Assembly (NCBI GenBank): GCA_013396995.1
Contig: VWZP01007503.1
Span: forward strand, 97,486-161,485
DNA: 64,000 bases
DNA from: Dicaeum eximium
Taxonomy: Eukaryota > Chordata > Aves > Passeriformes > Dicaeidae
Direction: 5' to 3'
The notes under the pieces were generated by a model, which did not search any database, was not told the DNA's origin, and worked only from the letters and a program-made list of their open reading frames with translations. The position numbers and the translations under genes were made by a program. Shown in pieces: positions 33,141 through 45,288 of the stretch; positions within the stretch are counted from its first letter, which is position 1; the number at the start of each line of letters is the position of its first letter.

Positions 33141-36100
33141 TCTGTACTAGAAAATTTAGTGATTTGCTGTTTTCCAGCTCTATCTCTCTGCTTCTGTGTC
33201 TCTAGCACTGTGTCTCAGTATGGCAACTGTATAGAACTTTTCCAGCCTTCCCCTGAGGCTCTGACAGACCTCTGGCAGGGAGGGCTGGGAATTCCCTTAG
33301 GCATAGGTACTCCCCTTGTGCCTCCAGCCAAGCTGCAAGGAGCCCAGCTGCTCCTCAGGGGAGGTGCAGCCTGATCTTGCAGTTGAAAGCTTGGAAAATT
33401 CCAAATAAATCCCTGGGAAAACATCCATGTTTGAACTAAATCCAGGCGTTTTGGAGTTCATTTTCCAGAGAAATTTGATGCGTGTAAGAAGAGCAATGGT
33501 GTTCAGAAGAATCTTTGGTCAGCTCGTTGCAGTCAAGCTTATCCAGCATTATTGATACATTGAAACCCTAAGAAAAAAAAGCCCCAAAAAAAAAGAGCCA
33601 AAATTCTGTCTCCTCTTACAACATTGGGAGTAAGTGTTGAAAAAAAGGGACAAAAGAGGGTGCTGACTATGCTCCTGGATCTGGCAGTTTGGAATATTTT
33701 TGTCTGGGTTACCTGTATCACATGTTTGGAAGACTCTAGCTGGGTGTGCTTTTCTCTATGGAAAGAAATGCTTTTCTGCATTTATTAACTTTATTATTGG
33801 AAAAATAATGTAATTTCTGAATGTATGTACAATTTAAAAAATGGTATGTTGCCTTTAATTTTTACTTGAGAAAAAAGGGATCATGTTGGATGCCCATGCT
33901 GAGACCAATAATCTAATCTGCCGAGCGTGGGTGTGTGGTCATTTTTGAAAATATCCCTTTCAAATTTGTTTATTTCTTCAACTATTTACCTCAAATTAAA
34001 TTTGAAAATGTCAGTAATAGGGAGTCACATGTTGATTCCCCTTATTTTGGAAATGGCAGATATAACATATGCTTGCTTGTTTCCTCATTTGTAAATGAAT
34101 ATATATATTAAATCTGGTCAACATTTCTGTTGTTCTAAAACTGTTTTTAGGCTGAATAGTTTTAACAAGTTCAGTCTCCTCTGATCAAAGGTAAAATTAC
34201 AGGTTAGATTATTAACTGCAACTACATAGGCAGTTCAAAGGTATTTTTTTCCCCACCTGGTCCAAAACTGGATGTCTAATTTGGCACAGCTCCTCGAATG
34301 TAAGATCAGCAATTGCTCTACACTGGAGACTCCCTACTCAGTATTTGGTCACCTAAAATGTAGATTTGTGCCACTGTTTGTAGTGATCAGAAATACCAAC
34401 AAAGAAGCAGGAAGACTCATATGAACCTTTAATCTATGAAAATTTCAGTTTAACTGTGTTTCAGAATTTTCAGATAGCAGTAGGTTATGGTCAGATTCAA
34501 GGTGACAAGCTCCCACTTTTGTGTTTGTGGTGATCTCGAGGCCAGCATCTGCTTGGCAACGTGGTTAAATTTAAAATCAAGTTAACCTCATATGGAAATA
34601 CTTGTTGCAAGTGAATTTGAGATTTTTACATCAGGAACAAAACATTGCTCCTTATTCTCAGTACTCTGGATTTCTGATCTGCAAGTGCCTATTTCAAATA
34701 AAGCAACAAAAGAATGTGAGGTTAGATCACCTAGACCGGATGATACTTGTCTTGGGTTACTGCAGGGAATAAAGTGTGAAATAACACTGGGACTGATGAG
34801 GACATGTGATATATCCTGAAAAATCAACAGCTGTTGGTGACAATTGACAAAGCACCAGTGTGGGATTTGCCTCCAAGCTGGAGCAGCAAGGAAATCAGGG
34901 AACGGGCAAAGCTGCCTGGAACTGCAGGGGAGCTGAATGGGAATCTTGGGATAGCACAGGGCAGCACGTCAGTCTGGGGTCAAATTGCCATGTGAGTCAA
35001 AAGGTGGAATCCTACATCTGTTACACTTTGCAGCAATGAAGTGGCACAAGTGGGACTGCACATGAACTCAGAATAAGGGCAGTCCAGCATAGCTGACCTC
35101 AGTCACTTGGTTTTTCAGGAGACCTTTTCATTGAGTAAGTTATCTGTCAGAATTTGGAGTATGTATCATGAAGTGCTGACAATAATAATTAAGAAGTGAA
35201 TGTAACTTCTGCCAGCTCTCATCTCTGTCCTATCATTTTAGTCAGTAGGTTCTTAAATTCCTGTTTGTTTTGGTCTGAAGCAGTTCATACATTTTATATC
35301 TCGCCCTGGAGGTGGATAAACACAGCTCATCAGTATATCTTTGTTCTTTCATTTCTGGGAAATCTGCATGCAGTAGGCTGCTTCATCAAATATTCCTAAT
35401 ACTTGAATAGCCTCAAAAAACCCCCAATGCAACCAAATCCTCTAAGACAAACACAGCTAGGACATGGTCTCTTAAAACTCCAGATGAGCATTTGTGCCCA
35501 TTCCAAATGCTGTAAACACTGGGAAGTGTACGTGTGTGTCTGGAAGCATCTGTGCAGTTCACAACTGCAACCTCCTGCTCTCAGCACTGATGTTAAATGG
35601 CAACCCAAGGGGCATCTGAGTGAGGGAGATGAAGAACTCTGTGTACTTCAGACCCTGAACATCCACTACCCTTTGTGATGGTATTGACACACTGAGATAA
35701 AGCTGAACCTCTAAATTTCCATCTGTTTCTGACCCTGTATGCTCTTTGGAGAGGCAAAGTATTTCAGAGGTCTGTCAACAGGGCTCTTTTTCATTTGCAG
35801 AAAATTCTTGTTTGGAAAAAAAGGGCAGGAGAAAACATTTGGTAGAGACAGTAAAAAAAATCTCCAAATAGATTTTGGTGTGCCAGGAGCTTTGTATCAT
35901 GGTGACACTTTAAATGTCAAGTAATTCATGCTGGCAAAAATGGCCTAAATTCACAGAGAGCGATGTGCTCTGGAACTGTGGAGTTCTCTAAGGAATAAAA
36001 GTCACTGTGGATATTCCAGTGAGGATATCTAAACAGAACATCACTGCAGCTGGAAAAGGGGGGAAAAAGAAGAGAGATCTTCTGAGGAACACAGTCGAAG

Positions 36101-39100
36101 CTAAGTAGAAATTTAAAGTGGATAACTAGTTTCAGCCATATCTTCTGTATTTTCTCAGGGATCAGTCTCTCCTGTAATAATTTTATTCTGCTTACAGTAG
36201 TGCATAAAAGAGTGCAATTTCACTGTAATTAATCAAAAGCAGCACTGAGGTGAGAAATCTTTGCCTAACTCCTACTCTTTCTTTGCCTGCGCAGATCTTG
36301 AATGAAAATCGCCAGGTGTTTCCATATTTACTGAAATTCCCTTAACTCAAGGTTTTCCCTCAGCTTTGAGAGAGAAAATGTTGGCCTAATCATTGTGAAT
36401 TGTGAAGGAATCACTGGAGTCCTTTGGCTGGAGAGGAGCTCCTACAAGGAGCAAAGTGCTCTACTGGTGAAGGTCTTTATTTTTAATGTTGTTTTAAAGA
36501 AAGCATCTGAATTGCTGTATATTGTTACTTCTCTCTTTCCTGGTGAATATGTAGGCAGTTGTGGAGGAGCAGAGAGCAGCTCACATAGCTCTGTGCTCAA
36601 GTAGGAAACTGCTATTTTAGATCAGGTTTGAAAAGATTATTTTGAAACTGAAGATTGTGCCCTTAGAAAAAGGATCAGAGGTGTGGGGACATGGAAAGAG
36701 TGCAGAGGTTGGTACATTTAACCCTTTAAGGAGTTTTAGGTTGGGATTTATGGTCCTCCATGGGGAAAGAAATAGCCAGTCACCTGGATATTTTGTAAAG
36801 ACTGTGATGCAGGGGTAGAGCTGTTATTCTCCATCAAGATCTGAGATTTTGCTTTCAACAGATTTTGCATTTCACATCTTTGTATTCACCAAGTGGTGCT
36901 GAAATGAGGGTGGCTACTACAAATTAGTACTAAAAGCACCCAGCAGCTCCTGATGGAAGAAATCTCTTTCCCAAAGGGAAAATGGTTATGGAACAGTAGC
37001 ACCTCTCTTGTTTTCCCTGAAATGAGGCTGGGAATCAACTCCCATGGGCTGAGCTGGAGTGAGTTAAGGCAGGGTGATGAGCAACATCAGGAGCTGTGGA
37101 AGCTCTTGCTGTTCAAAAGGATGGGTTTGGTGTCTCACTAGCCATAGTGGCAATTCACTGCTCTGTCTCAGGAAGGCTGCTGGATCCAGGCATGTCACTG
37201 CAGCCCCTGAGGCTTCTCTTCACTTACAGACAAGGAGGCTGACTCAGTCCAGTGTCTCAAGGCTGCCTGACAGTTCACTTTACTGTACCCTCCTGTGTAT
37301 GTATTCAGGAGAACCTTGTTTCTTCAAAGCAAAATAAGCAGATGACTTTTCTTCATAGCTGCTTTAGCTAATAAGGACATCTCTGAAGGATGTTCTAGGT
37401 GAGAAAATTACCATGTACAATTAGCATGGTGGTATTATTCAAGAATTCCTTTATTTTTCTCCTCATGTCTTCATTTATATTACCCTGTACCTAACAGACC
37501 TTGTGCTGGGATGTGACTTCCATGAAAGACGTCTAATATTAGTTAGAAACAAATTGATCCTTTTCTAGTTCCTGTTTAAGTGCTCATTTATGTTGGGGGT
37601 CAGTTCCTATTTTAGTGAACCTGTAAAAACCTGTCTCTATCCTGTATAGCATAGAAAGAGCACTACACAAACAGTGGAACCTTGAGCATTTTAGGGTTAC
37701 ATCCTATGGGAAAAGGCAAAACTGCTGTCATTATAAGGTCAATAAACCCTTGAACTGATCTGTACTGGCATTTTTCTGGGTTGCATACTCTTCTGCCATT
37801 CCTTATGTGGGAAGGAAATGGCTTTCTGAAAACGTTTCTGCTGATGTCAGCGTTGGTGTTCCTAAACACAAAACAAATTCAAATGGCCTGGGCTTCATTG
37901 ACAGCTCAGCAATTTTTGGTCCTGCTCAATATGAGGCTTAGTTCTCTTATAATTTATTTGGCATGCTTTTGGACCTCTTTCTGAATTTTACTTGTTCCAT
38001 GTCTGTGCTGCTTGTACTAGAAAAAGGTGTTCTAGCAAAGATTCTTGCCTTTCATCCATAGGAGAAGCACTTCTTTCTTTGTTTTCTAGCTATTTGGCAT
38101 TGCTGTTTAAGTTTTTTTTCTACAAAAACCAAATTTCAGTCTGCACTGTCCTTTCCAAAACAAAAACACTGACATGAACAAAATATGACAACCATGAATG
38201 AACAAAATACTGAACAAAAAATACTGACAAACAACCATAATTGTACTCGTCCTCTTAGGTCAGGGCTGTTGATGCTTTTAAGGGCAAAGGGTAAGAAAGG
38301 CTTCAGAAATGCACTTTAATTTACAGATGCATGTGAATTTGAAGAGATTTACAGTGCCTCTCTTAAAACAATGCAGAGCTGATATCTACAGGGCTTGAAA
38401 TTGGAAAAAGTCTGAGAAAATGAATGGAGCTATTGGACTATATTGAAAATGATTGTCTGCACAGCCCAGTGAACTGAAGGGAATTGCAGGAATAAAAAAA
38501 AATACATGCAGCTGAATTCCCAGATTTTTTTCTCCTTTGTGAGTGCTTCTCATGGAAGATCACTAATAGGCTAAAATAATTTACATCTCTACAGTGTATC
38601 TATCCTCCTTAGCAACCCAGACATGCTGTAGAGGCTCTGAGCACTTTCACTTCTCATTTGTGATGCCATTCACAGTTTCCTGCAGATACCTGGGACATGT
38701 TGGCCTTACTGGGGAAGTGGTGTGGAGTAGTTATTGTGCAGAGTTATCTGGCAGCTGAAAGACAGCCAGAGTGTTTTAGCAGCCTGGTGGAAGCAGCTAT
38801 TGAGGTTCACTTTAATTGCATTTAATCTAAAAATTCTTCAATCTATTTAATCTAAAAATACACAGCAAAAAAATTTGGGGAATACCTGCTTACCTCCATG
38901 TTTTATACAGTTTTTGACTTGTATCAGTAAGAAAGGAAGATATTTATTTTTTATATGGTGAAGGCATGTCTTCCCACCCACCACGACCTCCAGAAATGCT
39001 CCAGGAATAATCAAACTAGTGCTTTGTTACTGTTGCTTTCTTAGCACCATCAATAACTACCCTGTGAGCGAGAGCTGTGGTATGTTACAGCTTTAGGGAT

Positions 39101-39453
39101 GAGTGGCTAGTGCTTTATTTCCCATACATGTGAGCTTTGAGATAACTGTGAATCCTCCAGGGATTTGGATTTACTATTGATATGCAGACAAATCCCTAAG
39201 CCTGACTGGGATTTGCTTGCACTGAGTTTGGATTGCTCAAGGCTGGAGATGGGCTGAAGTGGAAATATTTAGTCACACTACTTCTGGTCCCTCTGCCAAA
39301 GCTGTTTGTTTATTTTATAATCTAATTGACATAATGTATCTGTGTTTGCTACTTTTTTGTTTTTCTGGACAGCATTCTTGGTCTAGAAGAAATAAAATTG
39401 CATTCTGTGCGGTGAAGATTCTTGGCCTAAAAACTGATTAAAAAAGAGTAGAC
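33141..39453. other. Unique non-coding sequence, nothing recognised beyond small repeats
   Basis: No exon or RNA gene is recognised. A degenerate GAACAAAATA-type duplication lies near 38173-38222 and a 14-bp direct repeat at 38821-38859. Open frames are short and without motifs. Confidence 0.55.
38821..38859. repeat. Direct repeat TTTAATCTAAAAAT, 25-bp period
   Basis: Identical 14-mers occur at 38821-38834 and 38846-38859. The intervening bases also partly match, suggesting a local duplication. Confidence 0.8.
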
Positions 39454-39783
39454 ATGAGTGATTTTTGGTCTAGAGGGGTTTTATCAGAGATTTATGTGGA
39501 GCTAGAACAGTTGGTGCTAAATGCACTCTTGGAAATTGTTTGGAAAGAGGAAATAAACTATGGGGTGCTGAAACTTGCCTCTAAGCTATTTCCAATGAGA
39601 ATTAACTGTGGAGTGGAGGGAAGATCAATTGTAGTGAATGAATGGACTATGAAATGGAGGTTGCAATTCTGTGTTGATAAGGCTACTTTTCTCCATCTGC
39701 ACCACATTGCAGTTAACTCAGGCAAGGATGGACTGTGCGTTAGTTATTACCCATTTGGAGAGAGATTTAGTAGTCACTGTTGA
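39454..39783 (+). other. Open frame of 109 codons, coding status doubtful
   Basis: The frame is open in AT-leaning sequence and its translation has a protein-like mix: a Leu/Val/Glu-rich N-terminal part around residues 9-45, and a C-terminal part with Lys, His and Asp spread evenly. It is not dominated by low-complexity runs, unlike most frames here. I recognise no family. There is no obvious in-frame extension, splice pattern or conserved motif. It is most likely chance, with a small chance of an exon or decayed retrogene. Confidence 0.15.
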
Positions 39784-41864
39784 TAAGTCTCTGAATATTT
39801 CTGCTTTACTGCTCAAATAAAGCAATAGTAATTTGGTCTGTGAAATGGAACAGTTTATGGCTGGGAAAAGACTGAATAGAAAAAGTTTTACCAGCTTTGA
39901 ATGGCTTGCGTAGCAAACAGAAGGGAGGTAGGGAAGGCTAAGTTAGTCTTTCCTGTGATGTGAGAGCCAAATAAATTTGTCAAACAGCTTTAAAGGAAGA
40001 GAAATAATGTTTGCTTACAATTCAGTATTATGTGGTGGTTTTCATTGCCACGCAGTGTCATGGAGACAAAAGTACCTGTGTTAAAAATCCAGATAAATGA
40101 ACACTGAGAATCCACTGCTGAGCAGGAAGTGGGAGGACTGGATGCTTTTAAGGGGGAGGAGACCAGAATTCTGCTTTGCTCAAGTCGAGATGGATATGTG
40201 GAAGGCAACATAGCTCTGGATTTGCCACGTTCTCATGCTTTCTCTATCAATGCCCATCACTAATTTGCTGTGAGCAAGAGCAGCTGGCTTGGGTAAACAT
40301 TTGGTCTGTCTCAGTGAGATTGTTCTCTTAGTCTAAAGGGTCTGTCTACAGCAGACAGAGGTGAGATGATACTGCCCTTTGCATGGGACAGGCTGGGAGC
40401 TTGAGTCTGAAGAGCAGCTCATCTTGTTGACATGATACTGGGACTGATCCAAAAGCCCCTGCTAGCAAGATCCTGGATGCCTTCTGCCTTCTGGATCCTG
40501 CTGCCTTCGAGTGGCTCGGTGTGAAATCAGTCATGTGAGGGGTACAGACCTGGAGGCACTTGCTGTCACAGAGGTGTCAGGACTGCATGTGAATTTTAAG
40601 CAGATATAGAGACCACTCTTGCTGCACTCTTTTAGCACCTCCCTACTAGCCAGCTTAGTTGCTATGTTACTTGGGAAAACCTAATTCCTTTCCTCTCAAT
40701 AAAATATTATGTAGGGAGCCCATATTTCTTTGTGGGGCCAGTTATCTAAAAATGTATCTACAAGACTCCACATTAAAATACATGAATCTGCTTCTGCCTC
40801 AAGCTGTTGTTCTGGAGCCTATTTTTTTACAGATGGTTCCTGTTATGTTTCATTGTTTTTATTTGTGCTGAAAGCTGAAAATGTAGCTGTCCTCATGCAT
40901 GTTTAATGGTCTAAAACCAGTTAGGAGCTGCTGAGAAGGTTCACTAAGCTTGAAATAATCCATGTTACCCACATGCTTCCAGTTTTGCTGTTAAAGGCTT
41001 AGAAAATCCTTCAAACTTCATAAAACTGAGTCAGAAATAAGCAATTTTGCTGAGCTGCCAGACAGGGAAGTTGTTGCATTTGTCAGATCTCTGATGTGTA
41101 TGCAAGGCCAAAAGAACAGGAATGGAAGCTGGGTTTGCTGACTTTTTTTCCCACTTTCCTGATGCTCTAGTCCCAGTTGCAAAGCTGCACAGAATGGTGC
41201 TGTCCTCTGCACACTGATGTGGCTCTGTTGTGCCACTGCAGTTTTATACTAGCTAAAAGCTGATTTACGAGACATTCAGCACTTGCTTTTTTTTTTTTTT
41301 GGCCAAAACTGTAGTGAAATTTTTTGCAAGGCAGTATCATTGATTTTAGCAAGCTCAGTATATATCCACTTGTCCTTCAGCATGTGGCACCTTAGAGATC
41401 CATGCCAAAAAGAGATTCTCTACAGAAGCTGGTGCATAGTTTCCAGGAAAAACAATTAAAAATACTTTCTAGTTCTTGTATATTTGTACAGAGTGCCCTC
41501 CATGAGTCCTCTGAGGTTTTCCTTTTACATTAAGGAAGAGTAATGTGGTTTTAAAAAAAAGAAAAGACTAATTTTAAAACCTTACCTCTTTTCTACAGTT
41601 TCCAATTCAAAAGTATTTTTGTTTTTTCCCCCCTTTAAAAATTATTTTTCTGTTTGAGAATCTTCTCTGACTGGCTGGAGCTGGGGTTAAAGTAGAAGTC
41701 AAGCTGGTGCCCTCAGTCCTAGCACAAGATACATGCAGCTTCCATGAAGAAAACAAAAATGTTGAGTGAAATGATTTTTTTTTTCAGGTAGCTTAGTCTA
41801 CATTTGCTCTCAAAGATATCACTGTCTTGAAAATTAGAAAGAAAAAAGTACTTTGTTTTCCTCA

Positions 41865-41937
41865 TGAAAAAAAACCAAACCAACCAATCAAAACAAAAAC
41901 CCCAAACACCTCCACAAAACAATCCTCAAATCCAAAA
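41865..41937. repeat. A/C-rich low-complexity tract
   Basis: About 70 bases are nearly all A and C on the + strand, with repeated CCAAAC, CCAACC and AAAACC-type words. The minus-strand Phe/Trp-rich frame over it (41719-41922) is an artefact of this composition. Confidence 0.75.
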
Positions 41938-44900
41938 ATGTAGGCAAAACAGACCTTACAAGAAGAAACCTGGGAGAGAGAGGAAAACAAGATGTTGGAA
42001 GAGTGGAATTAATTCTTAGCTTTGTATAAAGTGCCAAAATTGAGGTGCATGGGATCAGATTGTATCATCTCTGATTTTTTGCTGATTTCAATTAGGTCTT
42101 CTGCACCCTTGGGCTGATCTTTTGAGAATTATCTTTGGCCATGGAAAGCATCATTTTCTGGCACTGGTGTGCTGGGGAAAAACTGCTCTCTCCAGTCTCT
42201 GTGAGGTCCAAGGCTGACCTTTCCACCCTGGAACAAGTGGTTTCCCACCATCTGTGCAGATGGGGATTGTTGGACTTCGAACCCCCTCCCCTTGGTGTCT
42301 CCTGCCTCACATAGACCTCAAGGGTAAATGTGCTATGGAATTAGGAGCATTGGGTCAGGGGAGGCTGGTGCTACACGAGCTGGCTCCATCCTCTTCTCTG
42401 CAGCTGAGCAATGGTGTGGGTGGCACCCACTCAGGAGAACGTGTTTGACACATTTGTGGGTGCAAGTATCAGCCAAAGGAGAATCCAGTGTCCTTTGTCT
42501 CCTCTCCTCTATCTGGTCCATCTGTTTGGCACCTCTCACCTTTCTGCTCTGGCAGCAAGGGCTTGGAAAATGAAGGTCTTGTTGCTTTACCTGTCTAGAG
42601 AGATGTTTTCCTGGCAGCTACCTTAGCCTAGAAAAAGAAAAAGCTGTAGATCTTGTTACATATCACTCTCTTCTAAGATACAGAAAAATAAAGTTTGGGG
42701 GAGTTTACTGCTTTTCTTCACAGCAGGAGTGCCAGATGAGTGGGATTTGTTAGTCATTAGCACAAGTAACAAGGATATTCTGATTTGCCTGAAATGAACA
42801 ACCTGGGGAAACCACATGACAGATTGATTACATGGAGTGCCCTGTTTGCTTTGTTTAAAGCCTGTAAGTTCACACAAGGACCTGCCCTTCTGCCTGCTCG
42901 TTTTGAGAACACTTCTGGGGTGTACCCAGGGCATAGAGCTGCCTCCAAGCACATTATGTATCATAAGGTAATGCGTCAAACCGAGAGAAAATAGATGCTT
43001 TGACAAAGAGTTCTGCACTCAAAAAAGCAACGTTCCTCCTAGCTACCAATCTTTTTGGTTAGTTTTTTTTAAAAAAGTATTTTCCCACAAAATCAATTTA
43101 TTGCCAAGTCTATACCAGCAGAAGTGGAAAGTGCAATCACTGTTTCAAGTTTGAAAGGTCTGGGGGGGAATGATAGGTGGTACAAGCACTGTGACTTGTT
43201 AGCAATGACTGCCAGCAATTGTATCTGTTTGATTTATTTTTGTTAAAGTGCTCAGTTCTGCTTCTTCAAACACTTCTCAGCTCCCTCTTTTTCTTGTTTT
43301 GACTCTTGCAAATCAGGGTAAGAGAACAAAAGCTATGCTTACCTACCTCTTTTCTTTATAAGCAATGCAGGAGAGGCAGGCCTGCAGAGGGGATTTGAAA
43401 GGGAAGAAGACAATGGTTTAAACTGGTGAAGGAAGTAAACTTCAGAGGATACAGAATCTAATCTGTGGTGGGGTAACAAGGAGAGTAAAGGAATAAAAGT
43501 AAGAATAATATTCAAGTTGCTCATGGTTTTGGAGGGAGTAATAGTCAAGAGGCCTATGAGGAAACTAAATCATGCTTTATAATGCCTTCTTGACATGGAA
43601 CAATGCATTTCATGCTAGAAAGACTCTATTGTCAATAAAGTGTTTAATTTTAGTTTGAAGGAACTGTAAAGACTATTTTCCATATGTGTCTCTTTTAAAA
43701 ATGAGAAACCTATTTTTGGGGAGGAAAATACACTCTGTACCTTTTATGTGATATCTGTATTTGCTTTTGTATGTTTAAAAAAATCATTAGAGCCCCAATC
43801 AAGGGGAAGTGGAAAATCAAGACTTTCTTTTTATCCCAGACTTCTTCAAATAGAATACCCTTCTCTGACCAAACCTGTATGGAATTAACTGCTTTTCTCT
43901 AAAATGGCCCAAGAGAACCATTCAGGACTCCAACAGATCTTAGGTGTTTTAAAGTCATTAGGCACTTTTGAAAACTGTAGTAGTGTACACCTCTTTTCAA
44001 ATAGTACCTTTTATTTTAAAATGTACAAAAAGGTTCTGCTTTGGTAGAACCAGGCTTTGGTCCCCAAAACCAACTGATAACAGATTCTGTATTGCTGGCA
44101 GGGATTTTGTAACAGTGGCTACCACGGCCACTTGTATGTTGAGTCCAACTCTTAGCATGAACTGTTCGTGCCAGGCAGTGGCTGGATAAATAAATACAAC
44201 TGAGGATACTGCCCAAAAATACTTAAATACAGCAGGTTGAATAAATGCTGGAGGGAATGGAAATCTCAGCAGTGAGGACCTACATTAGCAAGTGGATGGA
44301 ACTTGGATGGGAATTTTCTAGTTGTGCTGGGATTTTTCCAGCTGCAACAGAGCTGTCTCAGAGAATCAGATCCACTATCACTGCTCAGTTGTTTGCTTTG
44401 AAGCAGCCTACATGGACCAACAACAGGGGCATGCATGTTCCTAGGGAGACCCAACCAAACTGCAGCATTGGAACTGATGTCCCAGTGTGAATTGGCAGCT
44501 CCTGTGGCAAAGGAGCTTTATATTCCTTCAGGTAATCTCAGACAAGATTGTCTTTCAGCATGGAGACATTCTTGCTGAAAGTATTTTGTCATTTCTTAAT
44601 CTGTTGTTCATTGTATTTAGCATTATTCTCTGGAGGCTTGATTAGTTTTTACAACAAGAGAGATGGAGATCAGACATGCTACCTGAGGAAGGCTGGTCAG
44701 GGCCATGAGGAGCTGGGAGTGGGAGCAGAAATTACAGCTGTTCCTAAGGATGGCATTCAATTTCTTGATATCTCTTTTCTATTCCCCCCTACTTCTCTTG
44801 CCTGCATTTGCTTCATAGGCAGGGGAGGTGAAAATAACGAAACTTGCTATATAGTTAATTGTTTGCTTGTTATTAAATAATGCTTAATATCAAATTACTG

Positions 44901-45252
44901 GAAGAATTGCAACCTTTTATGTAGGTAACCCAAATGTAAAATGTGACCTTCCTTCTTTCTTTCTTCTGGAAGTGAATACAGTAGAGTCAGCCCCTGGAAT
45001 CCTTGAGTTGTTGGCTTTGAGGTGGAATAATTTAACCCAAAAGCTTATCTCTGCAAGTGAAGGAAACAACACATATCAGCAGCTTCTGAACTTCTCATGT
45101 AATGCTTCAAATGGCAAAAAACAGATTATTGGAGTCCAATTATTCATTGGCACATGTTTCTTTGGCAGACAGGAGTTATGAGGAGAGGGTGGGGAACTTT
45201 GCTGCGCTGGAAGGATTGTGTCTTCTTAACAGTTAGTTGATGCAGCTAGTTT

Positions 45253-45288
45253 AAGTCCTTTTAAAAGGGCTTTTTAAGGTCCTTTTAA
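45253..45288. repeat. 12-bp palindrome within a 10-bp direct repeat
   Basis: CCTTTTAAAAGG at 45257-45268 is a perfect palindrome. GTCCTTTTAA occurs at 45255-45264 and again at 45279-45288, a 24-bp spacing. The palindrome resembles but does not match an SRF CArG box, which has six and not eight A/T between CC and GG. Confidence 0.7.

Noticed and set aside
42254..42290. GGACTTCGAACCCC, reminiscent of a tRNA T-arm
   Set aside because: No acceptor stem, D-arm or anticodon arm can be placed at the right distances on either strand.
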